Source: Deltaproteobacteria bacterium (GTDB lineage: Bacteria; Desulfobacterota; Desulfobaccia; Desulfobaccales; 0-14-0-80-60-11). From it: a DNA stretch of 64,000 bases. Below, one piece after another: positions 29,343 to 38,898 of the stretch. Location of the stretch: the NCBI GenBank assembly GCA_030018495.1, contig JASEFS010000001.1:62001-126000 (forward strand), given 5' to 3'. The notes beneath the pieces are model-generated. The model worked only from the letters and a program-made list of their open reading frames with translations, did no database searches and was not told where the DNA came from. Position 1 is the first letter of the stretch; each line of letters opens with the position of its first letter. The position numbers and the translations under genes were made by a program.

Positions 29343-30596
29343 ATGGCTCTTTCTCATCGCCGAAGGAGAATGCGGTTCCTCAGGGGAATCGGCTTCATCA
29401 TCACCACAGTTCTTCTGCTGGGGCACACTTCCGTTTATGCTGAATCTCACATCCGGGTCTATAAAAAAGGGGTGGTCTATTATCACTTTCCCATCCGGGA
29501 ACACCCGCAATTAGAGGCCATGCGATTTCCTTCGGCACCCCGGAACCGGACGGCCCTCCCGGAGTGGGACCAGTCGCATAATCTGCAGGCCATGGTGATT
29601 GAGGCGGCTGTTCGCATGGAAGCCAAACGCGACCCCGAAGCCGCCTTTTTCAAAAATGACCGCCTGGGGCAGCTAAGGCTGGGAAAAGCTCATGATTTGG
29701 AGATAGCCTATTTCTATGATCCTAATGTAAATGCGTGGACGGGCTCCCAATATCTGAGAAAATTGTTGACGAGCCTGGGCTACCATTCGCCTCCGGCCGC
29801 CCTCGCGGATTATCCCGACTCCAGGCTGCCGGTCGGCCCTCAAACTCCTCCGCCAACCCGGGAGGCTCAGGCCTTATTCCGGGAGGTCTGCAGCAGTTTC
29901 CTTCAATATGAATTGAACCGATATTCATCACCCGGTCGGAAGCAACCTGATCCGAATCACCTGACAGTGTCGAACCTGCCCGGTTATTGTTTTCCGGTGG
30001 CTTGGCCATATGCCTTCCGGGACACCTGGGGACACTCCCGCGGCGGCGGGAGGTATCATCGCGGTGTGGATATTCTTGCCTCCGAGGGCACCCCGGTCTA
30101 TGCCATCACCGCCGGAGTTATCCATAAATTAGTGAGTTGGCAAGGCGCCGGCATCACCCTGCTCCTGCGCGGTCAAGACGGGTTAGGGTATGGCTATATG
30201 CACTTGCAGCGCTACGCTGAAGGCATTGTGGAAGGGAAAAAAGTGCGGCAAGGCGAGCTGATCGCCTACGTGGGGCGCACCGGGGTCACATGGAGTTCTC
30301 CGCACCTTCACTTGCAGGTTTATGTGGATAGCGACTTCGAAAGAGACGAACTGGTGAACCCTTTCGGCTTTTTGGTGCAATTATGCAACGGCAGAGGGGT
30401 TGCGGACAGGCCGTCTCAGGTCCTGCTCGGCCGGCAGCTTGCGGGACCGGAAGCCGCCAGGCATGGAAAGATGAAAATTTACAATTTTGCGCCTCGCAAG
30501 CCTAATCAAAGGACTGATGGCGACGTGTCGGCGTTACTGACGGACTACCTGTTGAAAAAGAACTACTTAACCTTTCCGGCAAAGCAGATCCCCTAA
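29343..30596 (+). CDS. M23 family (LytM-like) metallopeptidase
   Basis: GGGRYHRGVDILASEGTPVYAITAGVIHKL...GYGYMHLQRYAEG...VTWSSPHLHLQVYVD. Confidence 0.92.
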   Translation: MALSHRRRRMRFLRGIGFIITTVLLLGHTSVYAESHIRVYKKGVVYYHFPIREHPQLEAMRFPSAPRNRTALPEWDQSHNLQAMVIEAAVRMEAKRDPEAAFFKNDRLGQLRLGKAHDLEIAYFYDPNVNAWTGSQYLRKLLTSLGYHSPPAALADYPDSRLPVGPQTPPPTREAQALFREVCSSFLQYELNRYSSPGRKQPDPNHLTVSNLPGYCFPVAWPYAFRDTWGHSRGGGRYHRGVDILASEGTPVYAITAGVIHKLVSWQGAGITLLLRGQDGLGYGYMHLQRYAEGIVEGKKVRQGELIAYVGRTGVTWSSPHLHLQVYVDSDFERDELVNPFGFLVQLCNGRGVADRPSQVLLGRQLAGPEAARHGKMKIYNFAPRKPNQRTDGDVSALLTDYLLKKNYLTFPAKQIP

Positions 30597-30664
30597 ACAA
30601 CGCGAACAATCGCAGGCAAGCCCCCGTTACCTGCCAGGAATTTTTCCGTGCCGGGAGTAGCTGA

Positions 30665-31135
30665 CTATTCTTCGGCTCTTTGCCTTTCGTATTTGTCTCG
30701 CATCTCCTGATGCCATCTTTTTAAAGCGATGACAAATTTTCCCTGTTGCAGCGGGTTCAGGAGTGCCATTTCCTCGTGGCGTTGGACTTTGAAAGTCTCA
30801 AAAAGCTGGTCGTGGCAGGCGGTGACTGAGGCTACCAAATCCTTGATCCTTTTCTCATCGGGCTGGGGAGCAGACAGGGCTTTTTCCAGCTCCTCTTCGT
30901 CCTTTTTAATCCCCGCAATGATCTTTTCCCGGATTTTCTCGTATCGGTCGCTCACTGCCAGAAATTTGTCGGCTTTATCAGGGGGCAGGTTAAGCTCTTG
31001 TACCACCCTTTCCCTCGGCATCCCTAAACCGGGACTCATGCCTTCCTCCTCGGCCCGCCCCGGGCCGGGCATCAGGAGAACGGCCGCCAACAAAATTCCT
31101 AAGCTCATCCGGCAGAATTTCATTTTAGCATTCAT
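30665..31135 (-). CDS. Periplasmic Spy/CpxP-like protein
   Basis: Signal peptide; LNLPPDKADKFLAVSDRYEKIREKI... helical architecture. Confidence 0.65.
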   Translation of the reverse strand: MNAKMKFCRMSLGILLAAVLLMPGPGRAEEEGMSPGLGMPRERVVQELNLPPDKADKFLAVSDRYEKIREKIIAGIKKDEEELEKALSAPQPDEKRIKDLVASVTACHDQLFETFKVQRHEEMALLNPLQQGKFVIALKRWHQEMRDKYERQRAEE

Positions 31136-31252
31136 GCTGTGCTCCTTGGACAGTATGTAAGTAAGAAAGCCCTCGCGGTGCCACCGAACTTTCGGGACAA
31201 AGTTTACTCATGAACCGGGGGCCTGAGCCGGGTTAAGGCGAGATTGACTATG

Positions 31253-31759
31253 TCAACGGCGGATTCCTCGCCCCCCGCCGCGGAAGCCATCGAAACGGAA
31301 ACCTCCGCTACCGCCAGGAGGGCTGCTAGGCGTGCGCAGAGGTTCGCGCAGCATGGGCCTTTGAACCGGTCGTTCAATGCGCCTTTCAGGTCTGGTGGGT
31401 CGTTCAATGCGCCTCTCCGGTATTTTGCGCCGATGGTCATCTTTGAACCGATGACGATAGGGGTAGTAATAATAGCCGCCTGGATAGGAGTAATAAGGGT
31501 AATAATAATAAGGATAGGTGTAGTCGTAAGGATAATAGCGGCCGTAGCGGTAATAACCGCCATAGCCCCAGTACGATCCGCAGGAAGGCAGGATGAATAG
31601 CAGGCAAAAGAAGAGCAGACAAAGGGCCGGCGCCAAGCAATCCGCACGGATTTCTGTGAGCCCCTCCTTTAATTGGCGCGGCCTCAAGGGGAAGTCTTGC
31701 CCGCTTTGCACCATACGCATGTGGTTTCTCATCTGGCCCCCATCTTTAGCGGCCGTCAT
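31253..31759 (-). CDS. Tyr-rich low-complexity lipoprotein
   Basis: Lipobox-like LPSCGS followed by YWGYGGYYRYGRYYPYDYTYPYYYYPYYSYPGGYYYYPYRHR and RIERPTRPERRIERPVQRP repeats. Confidence 0.6.
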   Translation of the reverse strand: MTAAKDGGQMRNHMRMVQSGQDFPLRPRQLKEGLTEIRADCLAPALCLLFFCLLFILPSCGSYWGYGGYYRYGRYYPYDYTYPYYYYPYYSYPGGYYYYPYRHRFKDDHRRKIPERRIERPTRPERRIERPVQRPMLREPLRTPSSPPGGSGGFRFDGFRGGGRGIRR

Positions 31760-32425
31760 TTCTTTGGCCTGGTGAATTAACTTTTAATAGACCCGGCAGC
31801 CTTCTAAAAGAAATGCAAAGAGGCGGCTGGAAAAAGCCCTTATAGGCTAATTATAAGCTTGTCGAAACGGAGGTCAATGTACGTCGGTCAACTAGCAGAG
31901 AGTAGTGAGGTTTCCTAAAAGGGTCTAGCCTTACCCGGGACTTGGCTCATAAGCCCTGAAGCTCAGAAAACGGCCATCTCCGGGAATTTTCATCTGCCGT
32001 TGCCTTCAGAGAAGGAAGCTTTCGCGACTCCCAAAGCTTTTCACGTTCAAAATCAGCAGATTTTGTTTGGCATAGCAGTCCGAGAGCTAAGGGTCATTGT
32101 CGAGAAATGGCCCTGCACATCACCATCCATTTCGAGCCTTGCAGCGTTTTTCTGTTCCATTTCAGATAGATACTTTTACCTAGTATTAAGTCAAACACAC
32201 CAAAATAAAAAGAGTATTTTCCTCTATTTTTTTTTAGAAAAACATTCTTTACCATGTTTTTAACCTTTCTGACTAAACTCCCGGCTCAGGGAAATTTGTT
32301 AAGCGATCTTCCCGGCCGGAGGTATGATTCAAAATCTTCCCAATTGTTGTCAATGTTTAACACCAATTATATAAGTAACTAACTAATATAATTCATAAAA
32401 TAATTTTGTTAAAGTAATTTACAAG

Positions 32426-32437
32426 GGCGGTAGCCTG
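32426..32437 (+). promoter_or_regulatory. ops/JUMPstart-like NusG-paralogue recruitment element in the EPS leader
   Basis: CAAGGGCGGTAGCCTG; core GGCGGTAGC identical to the E. coli ops core. Confidence 0.6.
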
Positions 32438-32857
32438 CCCAAACGAATCAAGAATTGAGAATTTGAGCCCTTCATTGCCCGAGACATCTCCAGGTCTGGA
32501 TTTCCTAAGAGGGATTTTGCAGCCTGTCCGGATCCAATCTTTAGTTCGGTTTGCATACCTTGCGAAAAGAAAATTCGCCATGATTCAGCTTCTTCAACAT
32601 GCTGTTTAATAAGCCGTCATGAAAAAATTCTGACAGGCTGGAGACACAAGGCAGGATTTCCAACAGAAGATTCGCCAGGCAGCTTGAGGCTACGTTTGAG
32701 GAAAAGCCAGGCTGTGTCATTTACCATTACAGCGCAATTCTGCACTGCCGGTAGATATTGGTCTAAAAGCGCGAAATTTTGAAATCACAAACAGTTCCAG
32801 CAACAGCGGTCTAATGTTATCGAATTATCAGAAAAGAATTTTGAGTGAAATACTTAA

Positions 32858-33844
32858 ATGAGAATAATTAAGTTTATCGCAACGATATTATTGTTTTTGG
32901 TAGTGTTCACCATTGGAAGCTATGTTGGAAAGATATTGTGCTTTAAAGGGTTCAAAATTCCCTTTATCGCTCCAAGAGACGAATGGGCGATAGCGCTTTA
33001 TCAGGGAAATTCACCTCTTAATTTTTTTCCTACCAAAAATTTCCCTAATCCAATTTTAACGGGCGATGATGTAAAAGACATTAAATCAACAGGCGTTGCA
33101 GATCCTTTTATGATTTTTGAAAATGGAAAATGGTATTTATTTATGGAGGTTATAGATAAAAATGGTAAGGGAAGTATAGGTCTTGCAACTAGTGAAAATT
33201 TAATTAAATGGCGATACGAAAAAATTGTTTTGAACGAGCCATTTCATTTATCTTTTCCTTTTATATTTAAGGTTGAAAATACTTATTTTATGGTGCCAGA
33301 GTCCCGCAGATCAAATTCGGTTCGACTGTACAAGGCTAAAGATTTTCCAAAAGAGTGGTCCTTTGAAGGAATACTAATTCCTCAAGGTCTAACCGATTCT
33401 TGCATTTTCAATTATCAAGAAAGGTGGTGGATGCTATCTTGCAGCCCGGCGGATTCCAGTAATCGCCAGGCTATATTTTTAGAACTCTTTTATTCTAATA
33501 ATCTTTTAGGTCCATGGACCAAGCATCCTAAGAGTCCTGTTGTCTCTGGTCGGCAATCGAGTAGACTCGGTGGACGGGTAATACAATACAATGGGAAACT
33601 TATAAGGTATGCTCAAGATGGTTCACCTTATTATGGCAGACAAATTCGTGCCTTTGAGATAACCGCCCTCTCAATTGAAGACTATGCCGAAAAGGAAATC
33701 CCCTTAAATCCTGAGTTAAGAGAAACGGGTGCAGGCTGGAATGCACATGGCATGCACCATATTGATCCGCACTTATTGCCGGATCAGACATGGATTGCTT
33801 GCGTTGATGGAAAGCAGAAAAGGTTACAAGTTTTTTGGAAATGA
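32858..33844 (+). CDS. Beta-propeller (GINT1/GH43-like) putative glycosyltransferase or hydrolase-like protein
   Basis: N-terminal TM; ADPFMIFENGKWYLFMEVIDKNGKGSIGLATSENLIKWRYEKIVLNEPFHLSFPFIFKVENTYFMVPES. Confidence 0.7.
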   Translation: MRIIKFIATILLFLVVFTIGSYVGKILCFKGFKIPFIAPRDEWAIALYQGNSPLNFFPTKNFPNPILTGDDVKDIKSTGVADPFMIFENGKWYLFMEVIDKNGKGSIGLATSENLIKWRYEKIVLNEPFHLSFPFIFKVENTYFMVPESRRSNSVRLYKAKDFPKEWSFEGILIPQGLTDSCIFNYQERWWMLSCSPADSSNRQAIFLELFYSNNLLGPWTKHPKSPVVSGRQSSRLGGRVIQYNGKLIRYAQDGSPYYGRQIRAFEITALSIEDYAEKEIPLNPELRETGAGWNAHGMHHIDPHLLPDQTWIACVDGKQKRLQVFWK

Positions 33845-34008
33845 TCCTAAGGAAAAAGATTCATAGCTGGGTGGAAGGTGAAATCGCTTAAGTGATAAGT
33901 CTGCATGCAGATTTCTGACCTCCAAAATCGAAGGGGATTAAATAAAATTGATTCAATTTTTTGAATACCTTTTTTATTAATCCTAATCAGAGCAATGAGG
34001 TCGATATC

Positions 34009-34617
34009 ATGATGCCCGCCTTTAAAATTAAAGAAATTATCGACCAAATTTTTAGTTGGCTTCTTCTTTTTGCTCTAAGCCCCATTTTTTGGTTTATAGC
34101 TGCGCTAATTCGTTTAGATTCCTCCGGACCCGCATTTTATCGACACACGCGTGTTGGGAAAGGCGGTCACCCTTTCGTGGCCTATAAATTTCGCTCCATG
34201 GTTGACAAGGCCAGTACATTAGGTCTGGGGCTGAATGTTTCCGTGGACGATCCGCGTATCACCAGAATAGGAAATTTGCTGCGCAACTCGAGTATGGATG
34301 AGCTTCCCCAGCTTTTTAATGTCCTGAAGGGAGATATGAGTTTGGTCGGGCCTAGACCTTCATGGCCTTATCATGCAGCTGCTTACAATGATTTTCAGCG
34401 ACGCCGACTCGAAGTCAAACCTGGTATTACTGGCTGGGCACAAATCAATGGTCGTAATTCCATTTCCTGGGAGGAACGCATCGCGTTAGACGTTTGGTAT
34501 ATAGATAACTGGTCTCTGAAATTGGACTTTTATATTTTACTACGAACAATTAAGACCGTGGTTCGGAAGGAAGGACTTTATGGGACCGAGGGAGTAAATT
34601 ATGATTTAAAGATTTAG
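34009..34617 (+). CDS. Undecaprenyl-phosphate sugar phosphotransferase (PglC/WcaJ C-domain type)
   Basis: YKFRSMV; NSSMDELPQLFNVLKGDMSLVGPRPSWP; LEVKPGITGWAQINGRNSISWEERIALDVWYI. Confidence 0.95.
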   Translation: MMPAFKIKEIIDQIFSWLLLFALSPIFWFIAALIRLDSSGPAFYRHTRVGKGGHPFVAYKFRSMVDKASTLGLGLNVSVDDPRITRIGNLLRNSSMDELPQLFNVLKGDMSLVGPRPSWPYHAAAYNDFQRRRLEVKPGITGWAQINGRNSISWEERIALDVWYIDNWSLKLDFYILLRTIKTVVRKEGLYGTEGVNYDLKI

Positions 34618-34696
34618 TATCCTTTCAGTTCGAGGCGTAAGGCTGAACCTGAACTGAGCAACCTGACACATTGCTAACTTAATCATAGACTTCAAA

Positions 34697-35824
34697 ATGA
34701 ATATCAAGAGAAAAGAAACTATCCCTCAAGTATTATCAAGCAGATGGGAACAAGGTTCCGAGTTGCATTGGTTTTCCTCCTGGAGGAGTTCCAACTCGTC
34801 CATGCCATGGGGAAAGCATCATTGTCTTTTTGGCAATGGACGCCATGCCTTGAAGGCATTAATCGATTTTGGTCAAACTACCAGAAACTGGCGGCGCCTT
34901 TGGATCCCCAGTTATTTTTGTCAAACAGTGGTGTCATCATTGTTATCCACCGGGATAGAAATATGTACATATATTGACAGTCCAGGATATTATGAACCAA
35001 ACTTTGATAATCTTGAGTTCAAGAAGGGAGATATATTATTTTTGGTAAATTATTTTGGACTCCGCGATAAATTTTTTGTTGACGATACTCATCGTAATTT
35101 AATTGAAATAGTGGAAGATCACACACATGATCCATGGTCCGATTGGGCATATACTAGCAGTGCAGACTGGTGTGTGGTATCCTTAAGAAAAACTCTTCCA
35201 GTGCCTGATGGCGCGGTTTTATGGTCCCCGGTCGGCCATCAACTTCCTTCGACAGTCGGGATAACTTCCGCTCACAAAGTGGCTGTAATGGAAAAATTTA
35301 CAGCTATGGTAATAAAAGGTCTTTATTTGAATAACTATTCGGTTATGAAAGAAGCTTTTCGCAACCTGGCAATCTCCGGAGAAGAGAAATTTGATAACCA
35401 GGGCATGATATCCGGTGCATCTGAATTGACCATGAACATATTGCCTACTTTCCCCGTAAAAATATGGAGAGAACGGCGATATCTCAATCACCAGACTTTA
35501 TCGACTGTCTTGGCGAAATTACCCTGGGTTGAAATTCTTCAGCCGAAAAGTAACAAATTAAGTGTTTGTCCATTTGGTGCAAGCCTTATTTTTGACTCAC
35601 CCGAGCGACAGTTGCGAGTCCGTTCATTATTAATTTCCTCTAACGTTTACCCGTCTATTCTATGGCCTCTTGACCAGCCAAGAACTGAAGGAATACCGCC
35701 TGAAAACATAGACTTCAGCCAGCGGATGCTATTTTTACATTGCGATATGAGATACGATAAGTCAGATATGGAATACATAAGTAATCTTATACATAGATTT
35801 GGAGAACAATCTAAAATAAGTTGA
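34697..35824 (+). CDS. PLP-dependent aminotransferase-fold protein (putative)
   Basis: LWIPSYFCQTVVSSLLSTGIEICTY; IVEDHTHD; SLRKTLPVPDGAVL, candidate PLP-Lys motif. Confidence 0.6.
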   Translation: MNIKRKETIPQVLSSRWEQGSELHWFSSWRSSNSSMPWGKHHCLFGNGRHALKALIDFGQTTRNWRRLWIPSYFCQTVVSSLLSTGIEICTYIDSPGYYEPNFDNLEFKKGDILFLVNYFGLRDKFFVDDTHRNLIEIVEDHTHDPWSDWAYTSSADWCVVSLRKTLPVPDGAVLWSPVGHQLPSTVGITSAHKVAVMEKFTAMVIKGLYLNNYSVMKEAFRNLAISGEEKFDNQGMISGASELTMNILPTFPVKIWRERRYLNHQTLSTVLAKLPWVEILQPKSNKLSVCPFGASLIFDSPERQLRVRSLLISSNVYPSILWPLDQPRTEGIPPENIDFSQRMLFLHCDMRYDKSDMEYISNLIHRFGEQSKIS

Positions 35825-36093
35825 TTGCTCCAGCGATAAAGTTTTTTGAAATAGTCTTACAAGCTTCCTGCATGGGTCTGAGAGAGACATATTTGCCCCT
35901 TTATGGGTGCAGGTCAAGATCCAGGATTTGGCGAATTAACTTAATCTTGCCATTAAGTTGCATTCCAGACAGAACGCTGTCACACCCCGTCAAGGCACCG
36001 TCTTCCACCAAACCCGGGCGATGAATAAACCATTCAACGATCAGGAAGTTGAATGCTGATATTTAAATCATAGTTGTTCAGGAGGCATTTATC

Positions 36094-36432
36094 ATGTTTT
36101 CTCGAAAAAACAGGGTAAATTACAATTTCTCAGTCTCCGATGTGGTGCGTGTGTTATCTAAAGATAATATTGATCTTTCGCTTGGCCAGGACAATAAATT
36201 GGATGGTTGTTTGTTTATGCCCCAAATGTATCAATATTGTGGCCAACAATATGAAATTGTAAAAGTTGTAAAAAATATCTATCTTGACCATGATAGGAAA
36301 ATGATAAGATGTCGTGCACCGTTATATCTCTTAAAAGATTTAAAATGTGATGGAAATACGGACATCTTTCCTCACAAGTGCGACAGGACGTGCTATTTAC
36401 TCTGGCATGAAAAATGGTTGGAAAGAATTTAA
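36094..36432 (+). CDS. Small Cys/His-rich polysaccharide-cluster protein, copy 1
   Basis: VVRVLSKDNI...LDGCLFMPQMYQYCGQ...CDGNTDIFPHKCDRTCYLLWHEKWL. Confidence 0.75.
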   Translation: MFSRKNRVNYNFSVSDVVRVLSKDNIDLSLGQDNKLDGCLFMPQMYQYCGQQYEIVKVVKNIYLDHDRKMIRCRAPLYLLKDLKCDGNTDIFPHKCDRTCYLLWHEKWLERI

Positions 36433-36502
36433 CCATTTTTTGCAAGGTCATAAAAGTTTTGAAAAACACCGATGCGCTTGAAAGAAAGTAGGAGAAAAGA
36501 AA

Positions 36503-36994
36503 ATGTGCCAGTTCAAATATGTTAATGAAATTGCCGCAGAGGATTCCTGGTTGGATGATAAATTGGAAATTTTAAGAAAAAAGATGTTGTATGTCAGGTG
36601 GAGGGTAAATCGGTTAAGAGATAGGTTTGCACGCAGATATCTGGCCACAAAGCCAGAAGTTTTCAGTGATCCTCCGGTAAGTCCGGGAGAAATAGTGCGT
36701 GTCCGCCCGAAAAGGGAAATCCAAGGTATGTTGGACGATCGCAGAAAGTATAAGGGCTTGGGCTTCCTGCTGGAACAATTCAGTCTTTGTGGCAGCACCC
36801 AAATGGTATTAAAGGAGGTTAACTACTTTTATGATGAAGTAATGGAAAAACAGGTAAAATGCAAAAATCTAGTTTTTCTTGAAGATTGCCATTGCAGCGG
36901 CATCATACCTTTTTTATCAAGTCAGTGTGATCTTAATTGCTTGTTGTTTTGGCATAAAGATTGGTTAGTAAGAAAGGAAAATAAAGATATTTAA
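36503..36994 (+). CDS. Small Cys/His-rich polysaccharide-cluster protein, copy 2 (extended N-terminus)
   Basis: IVRVRPKREIQGMLDDRRKYKGLGFLLEQFSLCGS...CHCSGIIPFLSSQCDLNCLLFWHKDWL; aligns over its C-terminal ~100 aa with copy 1. Confidence 0.75.
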   Translation: MCQFKYVNEIAAEDSWLDDKLEILRKKMLYVRWRVNRLRDRFARRYLATKPEVFSDPPVSPGEIVRVRPKREIQGMLDDRRKYKGLGFLLEQFSLCGSTQMVLKEVNYFYDEVMEKQVKCKNLVFLEDCHCSGIIPFLSSQCDLNCLLFWHKDWLVRKENKDI

Positions 36995-36998
36995 AGGC

Positions 36999-37714
36999 AT
37001 GCCAATGGAAAGCTTTGCTTTAAAAGAATATTGGATGGCTCGCGAGGACCAGGATTCTTCGTTTAAGCTCCAGTTGGTTTTAAATTTCTTTGAAAAATAT
37101 CCTTATTTGATAAAAAACATGGGTTACTATGCGGATATTGGATGTGGAAATGGTTCATTTATTTTAGCTTTCGCGGATTACTTAAAAAGTATTGGAATGA
37201 AATATCAAATATACGGTTATGATACTTCAGCATATGCCATTGAATTAGCAAAAAAAAAGGACATGGAGATAACGTTAAATTTTATGTTGGTTCCAGTTCT
37301 AACCTGCCCAAAGAGTTGGACATTCTCTTTTGTATGGATGTAATTGAGCATCTGGAAGAACCTTATCAATTTCTTGACAGTCTGAAAGAAAAAACCCATT
37401 TTTTGATGCTGCATTTGCCTTTGGAACAAAGCATATGTCATTTATTGTTAAAAAAGCCGTCGAGATCCTTTAATAGATTGGGACACTTGCATTTTTTCTC
37501 CTGGGAGACGGCAAAAATTTTAATCAAACATTCGGCTTTTGAGATAGTAGATTATCAATTTACCAGTCCCGCAATTTCATTAAGAATTTTATCAAAGGAT
37601 AAAAAGAAGCTTCATCACTTATTCAGATATCTGCTCTACAAAATTCATCCTTCGCTCGCTGCCGTTCTAGTCGGCGGGTCTGTTATGCTCCTTTTAAAGA
37701 ATAATAAGTTATAA
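36999..37714 (+). pseudogene. SAM-dependent methyltransferase split by an apparent -1 frameshift at an A9 tract
   Basis: ORF 36999-37343 (ADIGCGNGSFILAFADYL...YGYDTSAYAIELAKKK) and ORF 37316-37714 (LDILFCMDVIEHLEEPYQFL) are the two halves of one methyltransferase; frame changes at A9 (37250-37258). Confidence 0.8.
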
Positions 37715-37794
37715 TAACCAGTCTTTTTTCACAGGTAAAAAAAGAATAAAAAGAAACCCTTGCCAATAACCGGCTGTGTATATAGGGATAATCC

Positions 37795-38898
37795 ATGAAT
37801 GTCTATCCATATTCTGAGACATTAACTTACGAAGATCCATGCCACCGGCTGAAATGGCGAAACCTAGCCCATCTTTTCCCCGAGTTTGATATTTATTTCT
37901 TGCCTGAATACTCTTATCTCTTTGAATTGAATGGTGATGGCAAAGCTCATTGTTTTGTGTATTATCAATCAGAGAAAGAGGTGGTTATTTATCCCTTTCT
38001 AAAACGACAGATCAATAAAATGCCAGACTTTTCTGATCTCCCCGAAAACTTGTTTGATATTACCTCTCCGTATGGATATGGAGGTTATCTACGTAATAGT
38101 GATAATATTGATATTAGCAAATTTTATGCCGTCTTTATGGATTACTGCCGCCAAAATGATATTATTTCAGAATTCGTACGTTTTCATCCCTTGCTGAAAA
38201 ATCATGCTTATTGCCCGAAGCAGGTAAATTTAGTCAATTGGAATGAAACAGTGTTCATTAATCTTATGGTCGACAGTGAAAGACTTTTTCAAAATTTTAA
38301 CCAGAAGAAAAGAAATAGAATTAGAAAAGCGCAAAAGCTTGGAATTAAAATAATTGAAGATACTGAAATTAATCATTTGCAAACATTTTATGACATTTAC
38401 ACGCAAAATATGGAATATGTAGCGGCCAAGGAATATTTTACTTTCAGCAAGGAATGGTTTGAAAAGATGATAGACTTGTTTAAGTCAAAAATTACCTTGT
38501 TCCATGCAATCCTGGAATCAAAAATCATTGCTTCCGGCATATTCATCTGGCATGAAAATTTCCTTCAATACAAATTTAGCGGAATATCGGTTGGAACGCG
38601 TCATTTACCTGCAAATTGTCTTTTGATATATGAGGTTGCACTTTGGGCAAAAAAAAGGGGAATCAAGTACTTCCATCTCGGTGGTGGATTGACCAAAAAT
38701 GATGATCTGTTCAAATTTAAATCTCATTTTTCTAATGAAAGAGGGCAGTACTTTTTGGGGACCGTCATTCATAATCAGGAAATCTATAGATATCTGGAGA
38801 TGAAGGCTGCAGAGCGAAAACCTGTTCAATCCCTTAATACTAATTTTTTCCCAGCCTACCGTGCTCCCGGAAAAAGCGGCGGCTCTTGGACCCGATGA
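37795..38898 (+). CDS. FemAB-like GNAT acyltransferase
   Basis: FNQKKRNRIRKAQKLGIKIIEDTEINHLQTFYDIYTQNME...HLGGGLTKNDDLFKFKSHFSNERGQYFLGTVIHN. Confidence 0.8.
   Translation: MNVYPYSETLTYEDPCHRLKWRNLAHLFPEFDIYFLPEYSYLFELNGDGKAHCFVYYQSEKEVVIYPFLKRQINKMPDFSDLPENLFDITSPYGYGGYLRNSDNIDISKFYAVFMDYCRQNDIISEFVRFHPLLKNHAYCPKQVNLVNWNETVFINLMVDSERLFQNFNQKKRNRIRKAQKLGIKIIEDTEINHLQTFYDIYTQNMEYVAAKEYFTFSKEWFEKMIDLFKSKITLFHAILESKIIASGIFIWHENFLQYKFSGISVGTRHLPANCLLIYEVALWAKKRGIKYFHLGGGLTKNDDLFKFKSHFSNERGQYFLGTVIHNQEIYRYLEMKAAERKPVQSLNTNFFPAYRAPGKSGGSWTR

Noticed and set aside
31440-31560. TAATAATAA-like microsatellite on the plus strand
   Set aside because: It is the complement of Tyr codons in the Tyr-rich lipoprotein, so explained by coding sequence.
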